DNA of 64,000 nucleotides, taken from positions 1-64,000 of the forward strand of contig NZ_JALLPO010000009.1 of assembly GCF_023276435.1 (NCBI RefSeq), written 5' to 3'. Made by a program: the position numbers and the translations under genes. Numbering within the stretch: position 1 is the first letter of the stretch; each line of letters begins with the position of its first letter. Positions 1 through 8,895 of the stretch are shown here, in pieces. The notes under the pieces were generated by a model. That model had not been told where the DNA came from, did no database searches, and was given only the letters and a program-made list of their open reading frames with translations. Source of the stretch: Sphaerisporangium perillae. Its GTDB lineage: Bacteria; Actinomycetota; Actinomycetes; Streptosporangiales; Streptosporangiaceae.

Positions 1-1
1 C

Positions 2-241
2 CAAGCCCGGATCACCCTGTACGCGCCGGCCGAGACCGCCGCCGAACGGATCCCGCCCACCGTCGGTGTCATCGAGGCCGTCGACCCGCACAGCTGCCTT
101 CTCCATACCGGATCCAACTCACTCGACCAACTCGCCATCTACGTCGCACTGTTCGGCTTCCGCTTCCGGATACACCAGCCACCCGAACTGATCGCACACA
201 TCCGAGACCTCACCGCCCGACTCACCGACGCCATCGACTGA
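2..241 (+). CDS. WYL-domain transcriptional regulator, C-terminal fragment cut by window edge
   Basis: The open frame runs from the window edge to a TGA at 239-241, giving about 79 residues. It resembles the end of the WYL/WCX ligand-sensing region of HTH-WYL (YafY/PafC-type) regulators: a beta-rich stretch (ARITLYAP), the GxxxxxDPHSC segment, then FGFRFRI and a terminal helix (IRDLTARL). Such proteins bind DNA through an N-terminal winged HTH that would lie before base 1. Family assignment rests on this short tail, so the target and ligand cannot be stated. Immediately downstream lies a 48-bp scrap of another regulator gene, which marks a recombination scar. Confidence 0.6.
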   Translation, partial: QARITLYAPAETAAERIPPTVGVIEAVDPHSCLLHTGSNSLDQLAIYVALFGFRFRIHQPPELIAHIRDLTARLTDAID

Positions 242-252
242 CTTCCCATCGC

Positions 253-300
253 CTGCGCAGGACGCTGGAGCCGGAACGGGCGACCGGCGCTCCGGCCCGG
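253..300 (+). repeat. 48-bp exact copy of part of the SARP regulator gene
   Basis: These 48 bases are identical to 6227-6274, which encode the end of the winged-HTH region of the SARP regulator at 6008-8854. Homology stops abruptly on both sides. It is non-coding here and lies 12 bases after the WYL gene stop. A second, larger fragment of the same gene lies at 11339-11577. Confidence 0.85.
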
Positions 301-380
301 GCGGCGCCGACCCCATGATCACTGTGGGGCGTGGGCCCGGCCCTCGTACTGGCTTGAGCGCCCGCGAGCGGGTCGGCCGG

Positions 381-512
381 TCAGCCGGCGAAGAGTTGGG
401 TGAGCTTCAGGAGCAGCTGGTAGACGCCGTAGCCGAAGGGCAGAACCACCCAAGCCCAGGCCAGAATCATCAACGGGATGTGCCGCGCCGTCTCTCCCTG
501 GTCCGCCATCAT
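381..512 (-). CDS. MFS transporter small subunit (partner of OFA transporter)
   Basis: A 43-residue membrane peptide with one hydrophobic helix (residues about 13-38, motifs LAWAWVVLP and YGVYQLLLK). It starts at an ATG that overlaps the TGA of the upstream transporter gene (ATGA), so the two are translationally coupled. Short proteins of this type are known beside OFA-family oxalate:formate antiporters and are annotated as MFS transporter small subunit. Its likely role is to assemble with or stabilise the transporter at the cytoplasmic membrane; that role is inferred from context. A hairpin-forming CCCGC-GA-GCGGG lies just downstream near 361-372. Confidence 0.75.
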   Translation of the reverse strand: MMADQGETARHIPLMILAWAWVVLPFGYGVYQLLLKLTQLFAG

Positions 513-1921
513 GAGCCTCCCTGTCGCGTGAGCAAAGTCTCCTGTGGGCCCATCTCCGCGACCTGAGGCTCGTGGAAGCGGGGGTTCACCGGGCGGATCA
601 GCTCGTTGGCCAGGAAGCCGACGACCAGTAGCCCGATCATGATGTAGAGGGACGTCGTGTAGAGCGCGGGTCCCGTCCTGCCCGCGGCCTTCTGCGAGTC
701 GGCGATGGCGTTGATGATCAGCGGGCCGAGGACGCCCGCGGTCGACCAGGCGGTGAGCAGCCGGCCATGGATGGCTCCCACCTGGTAGGTGCCGAACAGG
801 TCCTTGAGATACGCAGGGGCGGTGGCGAAGCCTCCCCCGTAGAAGGACAGGATGCCGATCGCGCAGAGGATGAACACGAAGTTGTGCGCGTTTCCGGCGA
901 GCGCGATGGTCAGGTACAACAGGGCGCCGACGCCGAGGTAGACGCGGTACATGTTCTTGCGGCCGATCAGGTCCGAGGTCGAGGACCACACGATCCGGCC
1001 CGTCATGTTCGCCAGGGACAGCAGGGCCACGAAGCCGGCCGCCGCGCCGACCGAGACCGGTGTGGCCGTGTTCGCGAAGAAGTCGCGGATCATGGGCGCG
1101 GCCTTCTCCAGGATGCCGATGCCCGCGGTGACGTTGAAGCAGAGGACGACCCACAGGCACCAGAACTGCGGGGTGCGGATCGCGTTGCGGGCCGAGACGT
1201 TCGCGGTGGTGATCAGTGCTCGCGCGGCGGCCTTCGCGGGAACCCAGCCTCGCGGGACCCAGCCGACCGGCGGGACGCGGACCAGCAGCACGCCCATGGA
1301 CATGAAGACCGCGTAGACCAGGCCGTGCACCAGGAAGGTCGTGGCTATGCCTCCGGTGTCGGTGCCGAAGGTGCCGAGCATCTGCGTCGACCATGGCGAG
1401 GCGATGAGCGCTCCTCCGCCGAAGCCCATGATGGCGATGCCCGTGGCCATGCCGGGCCGGTCGGGGAACCATTTCATGAGCGTGGACACCGGCGAGATGT
1501 ACCCGATGCCGAGGCCGATGCCGCCCACGAAGCCGTACCCGAAGACGACCAGCCAGTACTGGCTGGTGGACACACCGAGGGCGGCCAGTAGGAAGCCCGA
1601 GGAGAAGCAGATCATCGAGACGAACATCGCCCAGCGCGGACCATTACGCTCGACCATCGGTCCGCCGAAGGCGGCCGACAGGCCGAGCATGACGATCCCC
1701 AGTTGGAACGGCAGAGCGCTGCCCGTGCCCGAGACGTGCAACGCCGACTCCAGCGGCGGCTTGAACACGCTCCACGCGTAGGCCTGGCCAATGGCGAGGT
1801 GCACCGAAAGGGCTGCCGGGGGGACGAGCCAGCGGCTCCAGTTAGGCGGTGCCACCGTACGTGAACGGCTTAGAAAGCCGCCAGGGGCGGCCAATATCGG
1901 CTTTTGACCATCTTCGGACAT
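509..1921 (-). CDS. OFA family MFS transporter (oxalate/formate antiporter type)
   Basis: About 470 residues with the usual 12 hydrophobic segments. Family marks include HLAIGQAYAWSVF in TM1, a long hydrophilic central loop, RIVWSSTSDLIGRKN in the C-terminal half and YGGGFATAPAYLKDLFG. OFA transporters exchange small carboxylates such as oxalate and formate across the cytoplasmic membrane. I chose the ATG at 1921 (MSEDGQ), which places TM1 about 35 residues in. No clear Shine-Dalgarno precedes it, so a leaderless transcript or an upstream start (ATG near 1960) is possible. It overlaps the small-subunit gene and is divergent from an FdhF-like oxidoreductase, which suggests a shared formate/oxalate function. 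The exact substrate is not provable from sequence. Confidence 0.85.
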   Translation of the reverse strand: MSEDGQKPILAAPGGFLSRSRTVAPPNWSRWLVPPAALSVHLAIGQAYAWSVFKPPLESALHVSGTGSALPFQLGIVMLGLSAAFGGPMVERNGPRWAMFVSMICFSSGFLLAALGVSTSQYWLVVFGYGFVGGIGLGIGYISPVSTLMKWFPDRPGMATGIAIMGFGGGALIASPWSTQMLGTFGTDTGGIATTFLVHGLVYAVFMSMGVLLVRVPPVGWVPRGWVPAKAAARALITTANVSARNAIRTPQFWCLWVVLCFNVTAGIGILEKAAPMIRDFFANTATPVSVGAAAGFVALLSLANMTGRIVWSSTSDLIGRKNMYRVYLGVGALLYLTIALAGNAHNFVFILCAIGILSFYGGGFATAPAYLKDLFGTYQVGAIHGRLLTAWSTAGVLGPLIINAIADSQKAAGRTGPALYTTSLYIMIGLLVVGFLANELIRPVNPRFHEPQVAEMGPQETLLTRQGGS

Positions 1922-1951
1922 GAAAGTGCAGTATGTCGTAGATAATGTCCG
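1915..1951. promoter_or_regulatory. Inverted repeat in the divergent promoter region (candidate operator)
   Basis: The 359-bp gap 1922-2280 separates the divergent transporter and oxidoreductase genes. A 7-bp dyad, CGGACAT (1915-1921) and ATGTCCG (1945-1951), straddles the transporter start codon, and another TGTCC lies at 1954-1958. The AT-richer stretch around 1925-1950 could hold the leftward promoter. No regulator gene is adjacent, so the binding protein is unknown. Confidence 0.35.
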
Positions 1952-2280
1952 AGTGTCCATAATGGGATGCGGTTGCTCCAGCGCCGCACCTGTGGCCATG
2001 CTCACAGTCACGGTCGACCGCTCCGAAGGCCGCACCATAGCAACGTCGCGGGCGACGACCAGGACCGCCGCCATCACGCGGTCATCAAGCCGCACGTGTT
2101 CGTCTACCCGAGGTCGGATCATACGATCTCCCGCGGATGTTCCCCTCGGCAGCCGATCGGACGATCGTCACCGGACGACCCTCAGGGGCGAGGACCCCGT
2201 CGACCCATCGCCCGGGGATCGCGCAGCGTGCACGATGGCGTATTTTCGGACAGGACTGATGGCCAGGAGTGAGGTATCGG

Positions 2281-4581
2281 GTGTCTAAAAAGGGTCCGCT
2301 GCGGGACGCTGGCGACGAGGATCTGCGGGTCGGATCACCGAAGGAGTGGGCAGCAGGAGTGCCTGCGGTGGTCCACTCGATGGTGATGTCCTACGCGCAG
2401 ATGGGTGTCAAGCGTACGTTCCTGACCTTGGCACGCGTGAACCAGAAGGACGGCTTCGACTGTCCGGGCTGCGCGTGGCCCGAGGGGCAGCATCGCAGCC
2501 CGGCCGAGTTCTGCGAGAACGGCGCGAAGGCCGTGGCCGAGGAGGCCACCCTCCGCCGGGTCACCCGCGACTTCTTCGCCGAGCACACCTTGGACGAACT
2601 GGCTCAGCGCACGGACTACTGGCTGGGCCAGCAGGGCCGGCTCACCGAGCCGATGCACAAGCCGGTCGGCTCTGACCGCTATATGCCGGTGACGTGGGAC
2701 GACGCCTTCGCCATCATCGCCAGGGAGCTTCGCGCGCTCGACAGCCCAGACGAGGCGTTGTTCTACACGTCCGGGCGCACCTCGAACGAAGCGGCGTTCC
2801 TCTACCAACTCCTGGTACGCCGGCTCGGGACGAACAACCTGCCTGACTGCTCCAACATGTGCCACGAGTCCAGCGGCTCGGCGCTCACCCAGACACTGGG
2901 CATCGGCAAGGGCACGGTCTCGCTGGACGATCTGTACAAGGCCGACCTCATCTTCGTGGTCGGGCAGAACCCTGGCACCAACCATCCGCGTATGCTGTCG
3001 GCGCTCGAGAAGGCCAAGGGGAACGGCGCGCGCATCGTCGCGGTGAACCCCCTGCCAGAGGCCGGGCTGCTGCGCTTCAAGAACCCGCAGCGGGCGGGCG
3101 GAGTGCTCGGGCGAGGCACGACGCTGGCCGACCGGTTTCTGCAGATCCGTCTCAACGGTGACCTTGCGCTGTTCCAGGCCATGTCACGGCTCCTGCTGGA
3201 GGCGGAGGACGCGTCTCCAGGTTCAGCGATCGACCGCGAGTTCATCGAGGCCCACACCCACGGGTTCGACGACTGGGACAGGGACATCCGCGACCTCGAC
3301 TGGGCGGACGTCGAGGAGGCCACCGGGCTGCCCCGGACGGGCATCGAGGACACGGTCCGAGACGTGCTCGGGGCCAAGTCGGTGATCGTGTGCTGGGCGA
3401 TGGGCCTCACCCAGCACAAGAACTCCGTCGCCACGATCCGGGAGGTCGTCAACTTCCTGCTGCTGCGCGGCAACGTAGGGCGGCCGGGGGCGGGGGTCTG
3501 CCCGGTGCGGGGACACTCCAACGTTCAGGGTGACCGCACGATGGGCATCTACGAAAAGCCCTCGGCGGCGTTCCTCGACGCGCTCCGCGACGAGTTCGGC
3601 TTCGAGCCTCCCCGGCACCACGGCGCGGACGCCGTGGAGTCGATCAGGGCTCTGCGAGATGGCCATGCGAAGGTGTTCCTCGCGATGGGCGGCAACTTCG
3701 TCGCCGCGACGCCGGACACGGCGGTGACCGAGGCGGCGATGCGCCGGGCCCGGCTCTCCGTACAGGTGTCGACCAAGCTCAACCGGTCCCACGCCGTGTG
3801 CGGTGCGGAAGCGCTCATCCTCCCGACGCTCGGCCGCACCGAACGGGACGGCGACCAGTTCGTCACGGTCGAGGACTCCATGGGCATGGTCCACGCCTCC
3901 CGCGGCCGGATGCGGCCGGCCTCGCCTGACCTGCTGTCCGAGGTGGCCATCGTTTGCCGGCTGGCACGGAAGATCTTCAACTCGAGTGACCATCCCGGCT
4001 CTGACATCCCCTGGGAAAGCTTCGAGGCCGACTACGGCGCCATCCGCGACCGCATCGAGCGGGTGGTGCCAGGGTTCGGCGACTTCAACGCCCGAGTCCG
4101 TGCTCCGGGGGGTTTCGCCCTGCCCAACGCGCCACGCGACGAACGGCGCTTCCCCACCGAGACGGGCAAGGCCAACTTCACCGTCAACGCCCTGGAGGTC
4201 CTGAGAGTCCCCGAGGGGCGGCTCCTGCTCCAGACGGTACGCAGCCACGACCAGTACAACACCACCATTTACGGCCTGGATGACCGCTACCGAGGCGTGC
4301 ACAGTGGCCGCAGGGTCGTTTTCGTCAACCCCGAGGACCTCGCCGAGCGCGGCATGGCCGACGGCGAGATCGTCGACCTGATCAGCGAGTGGCCCGACGG
4401 GGAGCGCAAAGCGGAGGAGTTCCGCATCATTGCCTACCCGACCGCGCGCGGGTGCTGTGCGGCGTACTTCCCTGAGACCAACGTGCTCGTGCCGCTGGAC
4501 TCCGTCGCGGAAACCTCCAACACCCCCACGTCCAAGAGCGTCGTGGTGCGGCTCGGCCGACGCACCTCGGTCGGCGGCTGA
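2281..4581 (+). CDS. FdhF/YdeP family molybdopterin oxidoreductase
   Basis: A protein of about 766 residues matching FdhF/YdeP-type molybdopterin oxidoreductases, which are related to formate dehydrogenase alpha chains. Visible marks are the N-terminal CPGCAWP segment, the NMCHESSG motif where formate dehydrogenases carry their catalytic Sec/Cys, the cofactor-binding GQNPGTNHPRM, and the C-terminal molydopterin dinucleotide-binding domain beginning near SHDQYNTTIYG. The start is taken as GTG 2281, 5-11 bases after AGGAG and GAGGT. An in-frame GTG at 2269 overlaps that Shine-Dalgarno. Family members lack the full ferredoxin-type N-terminus and have poorly defined substrates; one E. coli member is linked to acid resistance. 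Pairing with an OFA transporter favours a role in formate or oxalate turnover (inference). Confidence 0.85.
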   Translation: MSKKGPLRDAGDEDLRVGSPKEWAAGVPAVVHSMVMSYAQMGVKRTFLTLARVNQKDGFDCPGCAWPEGQHRSPAEFCENGAKAVAEEATLRRVTRDFFAEHTLDELAQRTDYWLGQQGRLTEPMHKPVGSDRYMPVTWDDAFAIIARELRALDSPDEALFYTSGRTSNEAAFLYQLLVRRLGTNNLPDCSNMCHESSGSALTQTLGIGKGTVSLDDLYKADLIFVVGQNPGTNHPRMLSALEKAKGNGARIVAVNPLPEAGLLRFKNPQRAGGVLGRGTTLADRFLQIRLNGDLALFQAMSRLLLEAEDASPGSAIDREFIEAHTHGFDDWDRDIRDLDWADVEEATGLPRTGIEDTVRDVLGAKSVIVCWAMGLTQHKNSVATIREVVNFLLLRGNVGRPGAGVCPVRGHSNVQGDRTMGIYEKPSAAFLDALRDEFGFEPPRHHGADAVESIRALRDGHAKVFLAMGGNFVAATPDTAVTEAAMRRARLSVQVSTKLNRSHAVCGAEALILPTLGRTERDGDQFVTVEDSMGMVHASRGRMRPASPDLLSEVAIVCRLARKIFNSSDHPGSDIPWESFEADYGAIRDRIERVVPGFGDFNARVRAPGGFALPNAPRDERRFPTETGKANFTVNALEVLRVPEGRLLLQTVRSHDQYNTTIYGLDDRYRGVHSGRRVVFVNPEDLAERGMADGEIVDLISEWPDGERKAEEFRIIAYPTARGCCAAYFPETNVLVPLDSVAETSNTPTSKSVVVRLGRRTSVGG

Positions 4582-4691
4582 TACCCGTCACTGCCGGGGG
4601 CTCGTGGGCGGCGGGCAGTTCCTCGTGCGGACGTCCGGCGAGCCGTCGAACGGCCCGCTCGTGTTCGGGTGCGACCAGTTGCGCTTAGGCA

Positions 4692-4720
4692 AGCCGCCCC
4701 GGTGCGCGCCAGGGGCGGCT
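4692..4720. terminator. Hairpin between convergent oxidoreductase and GH54 genes
   Basis: A perfect 9-bp inverted repeat, AGCCGCCCC / GGGGCGGCT with an 11-nt loop, lies in the 174-bp gap between the two convergent genes and could terminate both. No long T-tract follows. Confidence 0.55.
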
Positions 4721-4755
4721 CGGTCATCCCGATTCTCGGTCTACCTGTGGCCGGT

Positions 4756-5856
4756 TTACCTGTACCCGGCGGAGGTGATGTTGGCCTGCACCGCGTTCTC
4801 GGTGGCGTCCGACGGATAGCCGGAGGGCATCACGCCTTCGTAGAAGGTGCCGGCGGCACCGATGCTGTTGTCGCCGCCGATGCCGAGGATGATGGCGCCT
4901 TCCTTCTTCATCGGGTTATAGCCTGCGACGTTGGGGCGCACCCCGTTGTAGAACGTCGACAGGCCGCCCGACTGCGCGTTGCCGCCCCGGATGGCCCAGT
5001 GGTTCGGCTCGCCCTTGATGATCGCGGTCAGGTACCGGTGGCTGATGCTCGGATCGCCGGCGTTGTAGCGCTGGTTGACCCCGGAGAACAGGCCGTTCTC
5101 CAGGTCGGCCATGATCCAGGGGCCGTTGCCGGCGCCGTAGCCCCAGACCTTGATGTTCCCGAAGTAGATGGCTTCCATGGTGCCGTTGCCGTTGTCACGG
5201 CTGTTGGTCTCGGCGTTGCCGTAGTCGAAGCAGCAGCCGCCGTTGTAATGCGTGCCGTCGAAGATGGCGTACATCCCCTCCGGCTGGTCCCCCTTGGCGA
5301 TGCCGTTGGTGTTGTTGTTGCGGTACCCGGTGCCAGGAGCCACGAAGACGCCGTAGGCCTTCTGGCCGCCGACCATGGTCGGCGCCGCGGTCGCGTTCGC
5401 GAGGTTGTCGTACCCGCCCGCGGCCGGGCCGGAGAACCCGCCGGGAGGCGCCTGGGTGAGGCGGTTACCCCGGCCGGACTGGTCGTAAATGATGGTGATG
5501 AGGCAGGTCGTGCCGGCACAGAACGAATCCTGCGCGGCGGCGTTGGCGACTCCACCCACGCTCAGGACGCCGATGTCCCGGGTGGTGCTGTCCGAGGAGC
5601 GGCGCACCTGGTACAGCGAGCCGTTGTAGGACGCGTACAGAGCACGGGTCGTGCTGTGCGCCGCCACACACGGCGTGCCACCCCCGGCGTAGATATCACA
5701 CGGCTGCTTGGACGGCGACGGCGACGGGGACGTGGAGGGCGAGACGGTGGGGGTGGGGGACGGGGAGGTGACGCCGCCGGTGCAGGTGACCCCGTTGAGG
5801 GCGAAGCTCGCCGGCTCGCGGTCGAGACCGCCGTCCGCGGTGTGCCTTGAGCGCAT
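4756..5856 (-). pseudogene. GH54 alpha-L-arabinofuranosidase B, 5'-truncated
   Basis: The frame encodes a full GH54 (AbfB) catalytic domain. It runs from CDIYAGGGTPCVAAHSTTR through YDQSGRGN, GGCCFDYGNAET, MADLENGLFSG (probable nucleophile Glu) and GIGGDNS (probable acid/base Asp) to ITSAGYR. The domain is preceded by a Ser/Pro/Thr linker. Before the linker only a scrap resembling the end of a carbohydrate-binding module remains (PASFALNGVTC). There is no signal peptide, and the bases upstream of about 5830 do not continue such a module on this strand. GH54 enzymes are normally secreted to release arabinose from arabinoxylan. Loss of the secretion signal and binding module makes this probably non-functional. 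The break sits next to the SARP gene, in line with the other rearrangement scars here. Confidence 0.75.
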
Positions 5857-6007
5857 CTGTCGCCAAGTGGGTGGGTCTTATAGCGTCGAGCCGCGTGGTC
5901 GCCCCTCGACCCCGTGGGGAGGTGAGGATGGTGCGGTCGGGTGCGTGTCCTTAGGGGGTTTGAGAGCGTCGACGAGACGGCCGGTGAAGTATGCGGGAGG
6001 GCTGCTG

Positions 6008-8854
6008 GTGAGTGTCGCCGAGGGCGTGCGGTTCGGGGTGCTGGGGCCGCTCAGGGCCGAGGTGGGCGGCCGGCCGGCAGGACTCGGCGGACTCCGTCAG
6101 CGGGCCGTGCTGGCGCTGCTGCTGATCGCGCGGGGCAGGATCGTCTCGGCGGAGCGCATCCTCTCCGAGGTGTGGGCGGACTCCCGGCTTCCCTCCATGA
6201 CGACTCTCCATGGGTACGTCGCCGATCTGCGCAGGACGCTGGAGCCGGAACGGGCGACCGGCGCTCCGGCCCGGTTGCTGGTGCGCGAGGGACCGGGGTA
6301 CGCCCTTCGCGCGGCCCCCGCCGCGGTCGACGCCGACCGCTTCACCGATCTGGCCGTTCGTGGCCGGCGCGCACTGGAGGGCGGCGAGCCGGAACACGCC
6401 GCGGACCTCCTCGGACAAGCCCTCGCGCTGTGGCGGGGCGCGGCCTATGCGGACTTCGGCGGGGCCGCCTTCGCGGCGCCCGACGCGACCCGGCTTTCAG
6501 ACCTGCGGGCCGCTGTGCACGAGGACCGGCTCGCCGCCGTCATAGCGTCGGGGCGGCACGCCGCTGCCGTAGGCGAGTTGGAGGCCCTGGTCGCCGAGCA
6601 GCCGCTTCGGGAGCGCGGCTGGGAGCTGCTGGCCCTTGCCCTGTACCGGTCGGGGCGGCAGGCCGACGCGCTCGCCGCGTTACGCACGGTGCGCAGACGG
6701 CTCGCCGATGAGCTGGGCGTCGACCCAGGACGCGGACTGCGCGAACTGGAGGCGGCCGTACTCGCCCAGGACCCGCGGCTGGCCCCGGTACCTGCGAGGC
6801 CCAGCCGTGTGTCCTCCTCCCCCGCGCCGCAGGCCGCGGCTGCGGCACCGTCCTCGGGCAATCTGCCGTTCGCGCTGTCCAGCTTCGTCGGCCGCGGCAG
6901 CGATCTCGCGGCCGTCGCCGGTCTGCTCGACGGGCACCGGCTCGTCACGCTCACCGGCCCGGGTGGGGTCGGCAAAACCCGCTTGGCCCTGGAGGCCGCG
7001 CGCGCCCGTACCGACGCCGACGGGCCCTGGCTCGTGGAAATGGGCGGTCTGCACACACCCGAACTGCTCACCGCCATCATCGCCGCGGCCCTGGGCCTGC
7101 CCGTCGCGTCGTCCCCCGATCAGCTGGCCGGGATGCTCATCGACCGCGACCTGCTGATCGTCCTGGACAACTGCGAGCACCTGCTCGCCCCCGCGGCCAT
7201 GCTCGTTCACACACTGCTGGCCCGCTGCGGCACCGTACGGATCCTGGCCACGAGCCGCGAACCACTGGGTATCACCGGTGAAACCGTCTACGACGTACCT
7301 CCCCTGCATGCCGCCACGGAGGCGGCGGAACTCTTCCTCCGCCGCGCGGCCGCCGTCCAGTCCGGCTGGGCGCCCGGGCCGGACGACAGGGAAAGGATCG
7401 CCGCCCTGTGTGCGGGGCTCGACGGCATCCCATTGGCGATCGAGCTCGCCGCCGCGCAGTGCCGGACACTGTCCGTCGGCCAGATCGCCGATGCCCTGGA
7501 GGACCGCTTCACCCTGCTGGTGGGCGGGTCGGCCGGACGGCCGGACCGCCATCGGACCCTGCTGGGCACGGTCGCCTGGAGCGACCAGTTGCTGCAGCCG
7601 GCCGAACGCCGGCTGTTCCACCGGCTGGGCGTGCTCGAAGCCGGCTTCGACCTCGAGGCGGCCGCCGCCGTCGGAGGAGCCACTCCCGTTCTGGCCCCGC
7701 TGTCGGCATTGGTCCGCAAATCGCTGGTCACCGCCGAACCCGGCACGGCGCCACGCCGCTACCGGATGCTGGAGACCCTGCGCCAGTACGCCCTGGACGC
7801 GCTCTCCCCGGGCGAGCTGGCCGCGGCCCAGGAACGTCACCGCGCCTGGGCCCTGGCCCGGGCGGAGAGCGCCGAACGCCACCTACGGGGCCCGCAGGGC
7901 GCGGCGTTGCTGGACGGGCTGAGCCTCGATCAGCCGGAGTTGCGGGCCGCGTTCGCCTCCGCGCTGGCATCGGGTCACGGCGACTACGCGCTGCGGCTGG
8001 GCAGCGCGCTCTTCTGGTTCTGGTTCCGCAGGGGTCATGTCGCGGAGGGACTGGCCTGGCTGTCCGAGGCCTTCGCGGCCGCCCCGCAGGCCGGCGCGGG
8101 TACCAGGGCGCGTGCCAGGTTCGCCGTCGCGGCACTGCGCTACCTGGCCGGACAGCCGGCGCAGGCCCACCAGGCGGCCCGTACGGCCCTCGAGGAGGCC
8201 CGCGAGGCCGGTGACCCGGTGACCGAGGCGTGCGCGACCGCCTACGCCGGCTACCTGGGCTTGCTGGCCCGAGTGCCGATCGACGCCGCGGCCCTCGCCC
8301 GCGCGGCCGTCCAGATCGCCCGGCGCAGCGCCCAGGGCTGGCTGGAGGCCGAGACGCTCATGGTCCAGGGCATGGTGCTCCGGGTGCTCGGGGATCTGCC
8401 GGGCGCCGACGCGGTCTTCCAGGAGGCGATCGCCGCCGCCCGCGCCAGTGGCCACGAGTGGGTGGCGGACGGGGCCGCCTGGTGCGACATGAAGACCGCC
8501 TCCGACCGCGGGGACGGTTCCCGGGCACTGGCCATCGCGGGGGACATCCTGGCCGCGATGGACCGTTACGGTGACATCTCCTTCTGGCTGGTGACGGTGC
8601 ACAGCGCGGCCCGCGCCCTCGTGCTGACCGGGCACGCCGAGCAGGCGGCCGTGCTGATGGGCGCGGTGGAGGCCATCGGTGAGCGGGCCGGCGTCTCCCC
8701 GGCGCTCATGGACCCGCTGGACGGGCCGCGCGAGGCCGCCGCCGTACGTGGGGCACTGCCGCCGGCCGAGTACGAACGCCATGCGGCCCGCGGCCGCGTG
8801 CTGTCCCGGCAGGACGCAAGCGTCCTGCTCACCGCCCTGATCGCCGGCAGCTGA
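6008..8854 (+). CDS. SARP/AfsR-type regulator with BTAD, NB-ARC ATPase and TPR-like region
   Basis: About 948 residues. The start is GTG 6008, six bases after GGAGGG; this gives the standard opening VRFGVLGPLRAE. In order: an OmpR-type winged HTH (about 1-95), a bacterial transcriptional activation domain (about 100-250), an Ala/Pro linker, an NB-ARC/AAA-type ATPase with Walker A GPGGVGKTR near residue 317 and Walker B LLIVLDNCEH near 382, then the LATSRE motif and helical repeats to the end. Large SARPs activate secondary-metabolite or stress genes by binding direct repeats. It has a close paralogue at 13672-16551. Fragments of this gene occur at 253-300 and 11339-11577. A perfect hairpin follows the stop. 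Confidence 0.9.
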   Translation: MSVAEGVRFGVLGPLRAEVGGRPAGLGGLRQRAVLALLLIARGRIVSAERILSEVWADSRLPSMTTLHGYVADLRRTLEPERATGAPARLLVREGPGYALRAAPAAVDADRFTDLAVRGRRALEGGEPEHAADLLGQALALWRGAAYADFGGAAFAAPDATRLSDLRAAVHEDRLAAVIASGRHAAAVGELEALVAEQPLRERGWELLALALYRSGRQADALAALRTVRRRLADELGVDPGRGLRELEAAVLAQDPRLAPVPARPSRVSSSPAPQAAAAAPSSGNLPFALSSFVGRGSDLAAVAGLLDGHRLVTLTGPGGVGKTRLALEAARARTDADGPWLVEMGGLHTPELLTAIIAAALGLPVASSPDQLAGMLIDRDLLIVLDNCEHLLAPAAMLVHTLLARCGTVRILATSREPLGITGETVYDVPPLHAATEAAELFLRRAAAVQSGWAPGPDDRERIAALCAGLDGIPLAIELAAAQCRTLSVGQIADALEDRFTLLVGGSAGRPDRHRTLLGTVAWSDQLLQPAERRLFHRLGVLEAGFDLEAAAAVGGATPVLAPLSALVRKSLVTAEPGTAPRRYRMLETLRQYALDALSPGELAAAQERHRAWALARAESAERHLRGPQGAALLDGLSLDQPELRAAFASALASGHGDYALRLGSALFWFWFRRGHVAEGLAWLSEAFAAAPQAGAGTRARARFAVAALRYLAGQPAQAHQAARTALEEAREAGDPVTEACATAYAGYLGLLARVPIDAAALARAAVQIARRSAQGWLEAETLMVQGMVLRVLGDLPGADAVFQEAIAAARASGHEWVADGAAWCDMKTASDRGDGSRALAIAGDILAAMDRYGDISFWLVTVHSAARALVLTGHAEQAAVLMGAVEAIGERAGVSPALMDPLDGPREAAAVRGALPPAEYERHAARGRVLSRQDASVLLTALIAGS
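8613..8851 (+). repeat. 239-bp direct repeat, copy 1 (3' end of the SARP gene)
   Basis: These bases recur at 11339-11577 in the same orientation. By eye I find a single mismatch, in the stretch encoding SPALMDPLDG. Copy 1 is the natural 3' coding end of the SARP gene and stops three bases before its stop codon ends. The copies are 2726 bp apart and enclose the collagen-like gene and the tannase remnant. Confidence 0.9.
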
Positions 8855-8871
8855 CTCTGTCGAGCGCCCTG

Positions 8872-8895
8872 ACCGCCGGCCTGATGGCCGGCGGT
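8872..8895 (+). terminator. Rho-independent-like hairpin after the SARP gene
   Basis: A perfect 10-bp stem, ACCGCCGGCC / GGCCGGCGGT, with a TGAT tetraloop, begins 18 bases after the SARP stop codon. No T-run follows. Confidence 0.55.

Noticed and set aside
1922-2288. Small open frames in the divergent transporter/oxidoreductase intergenic region
   Set aside because: Arg/His/Ser-rich products with no ribosome site or family resemblance; the region is better read as promoter.
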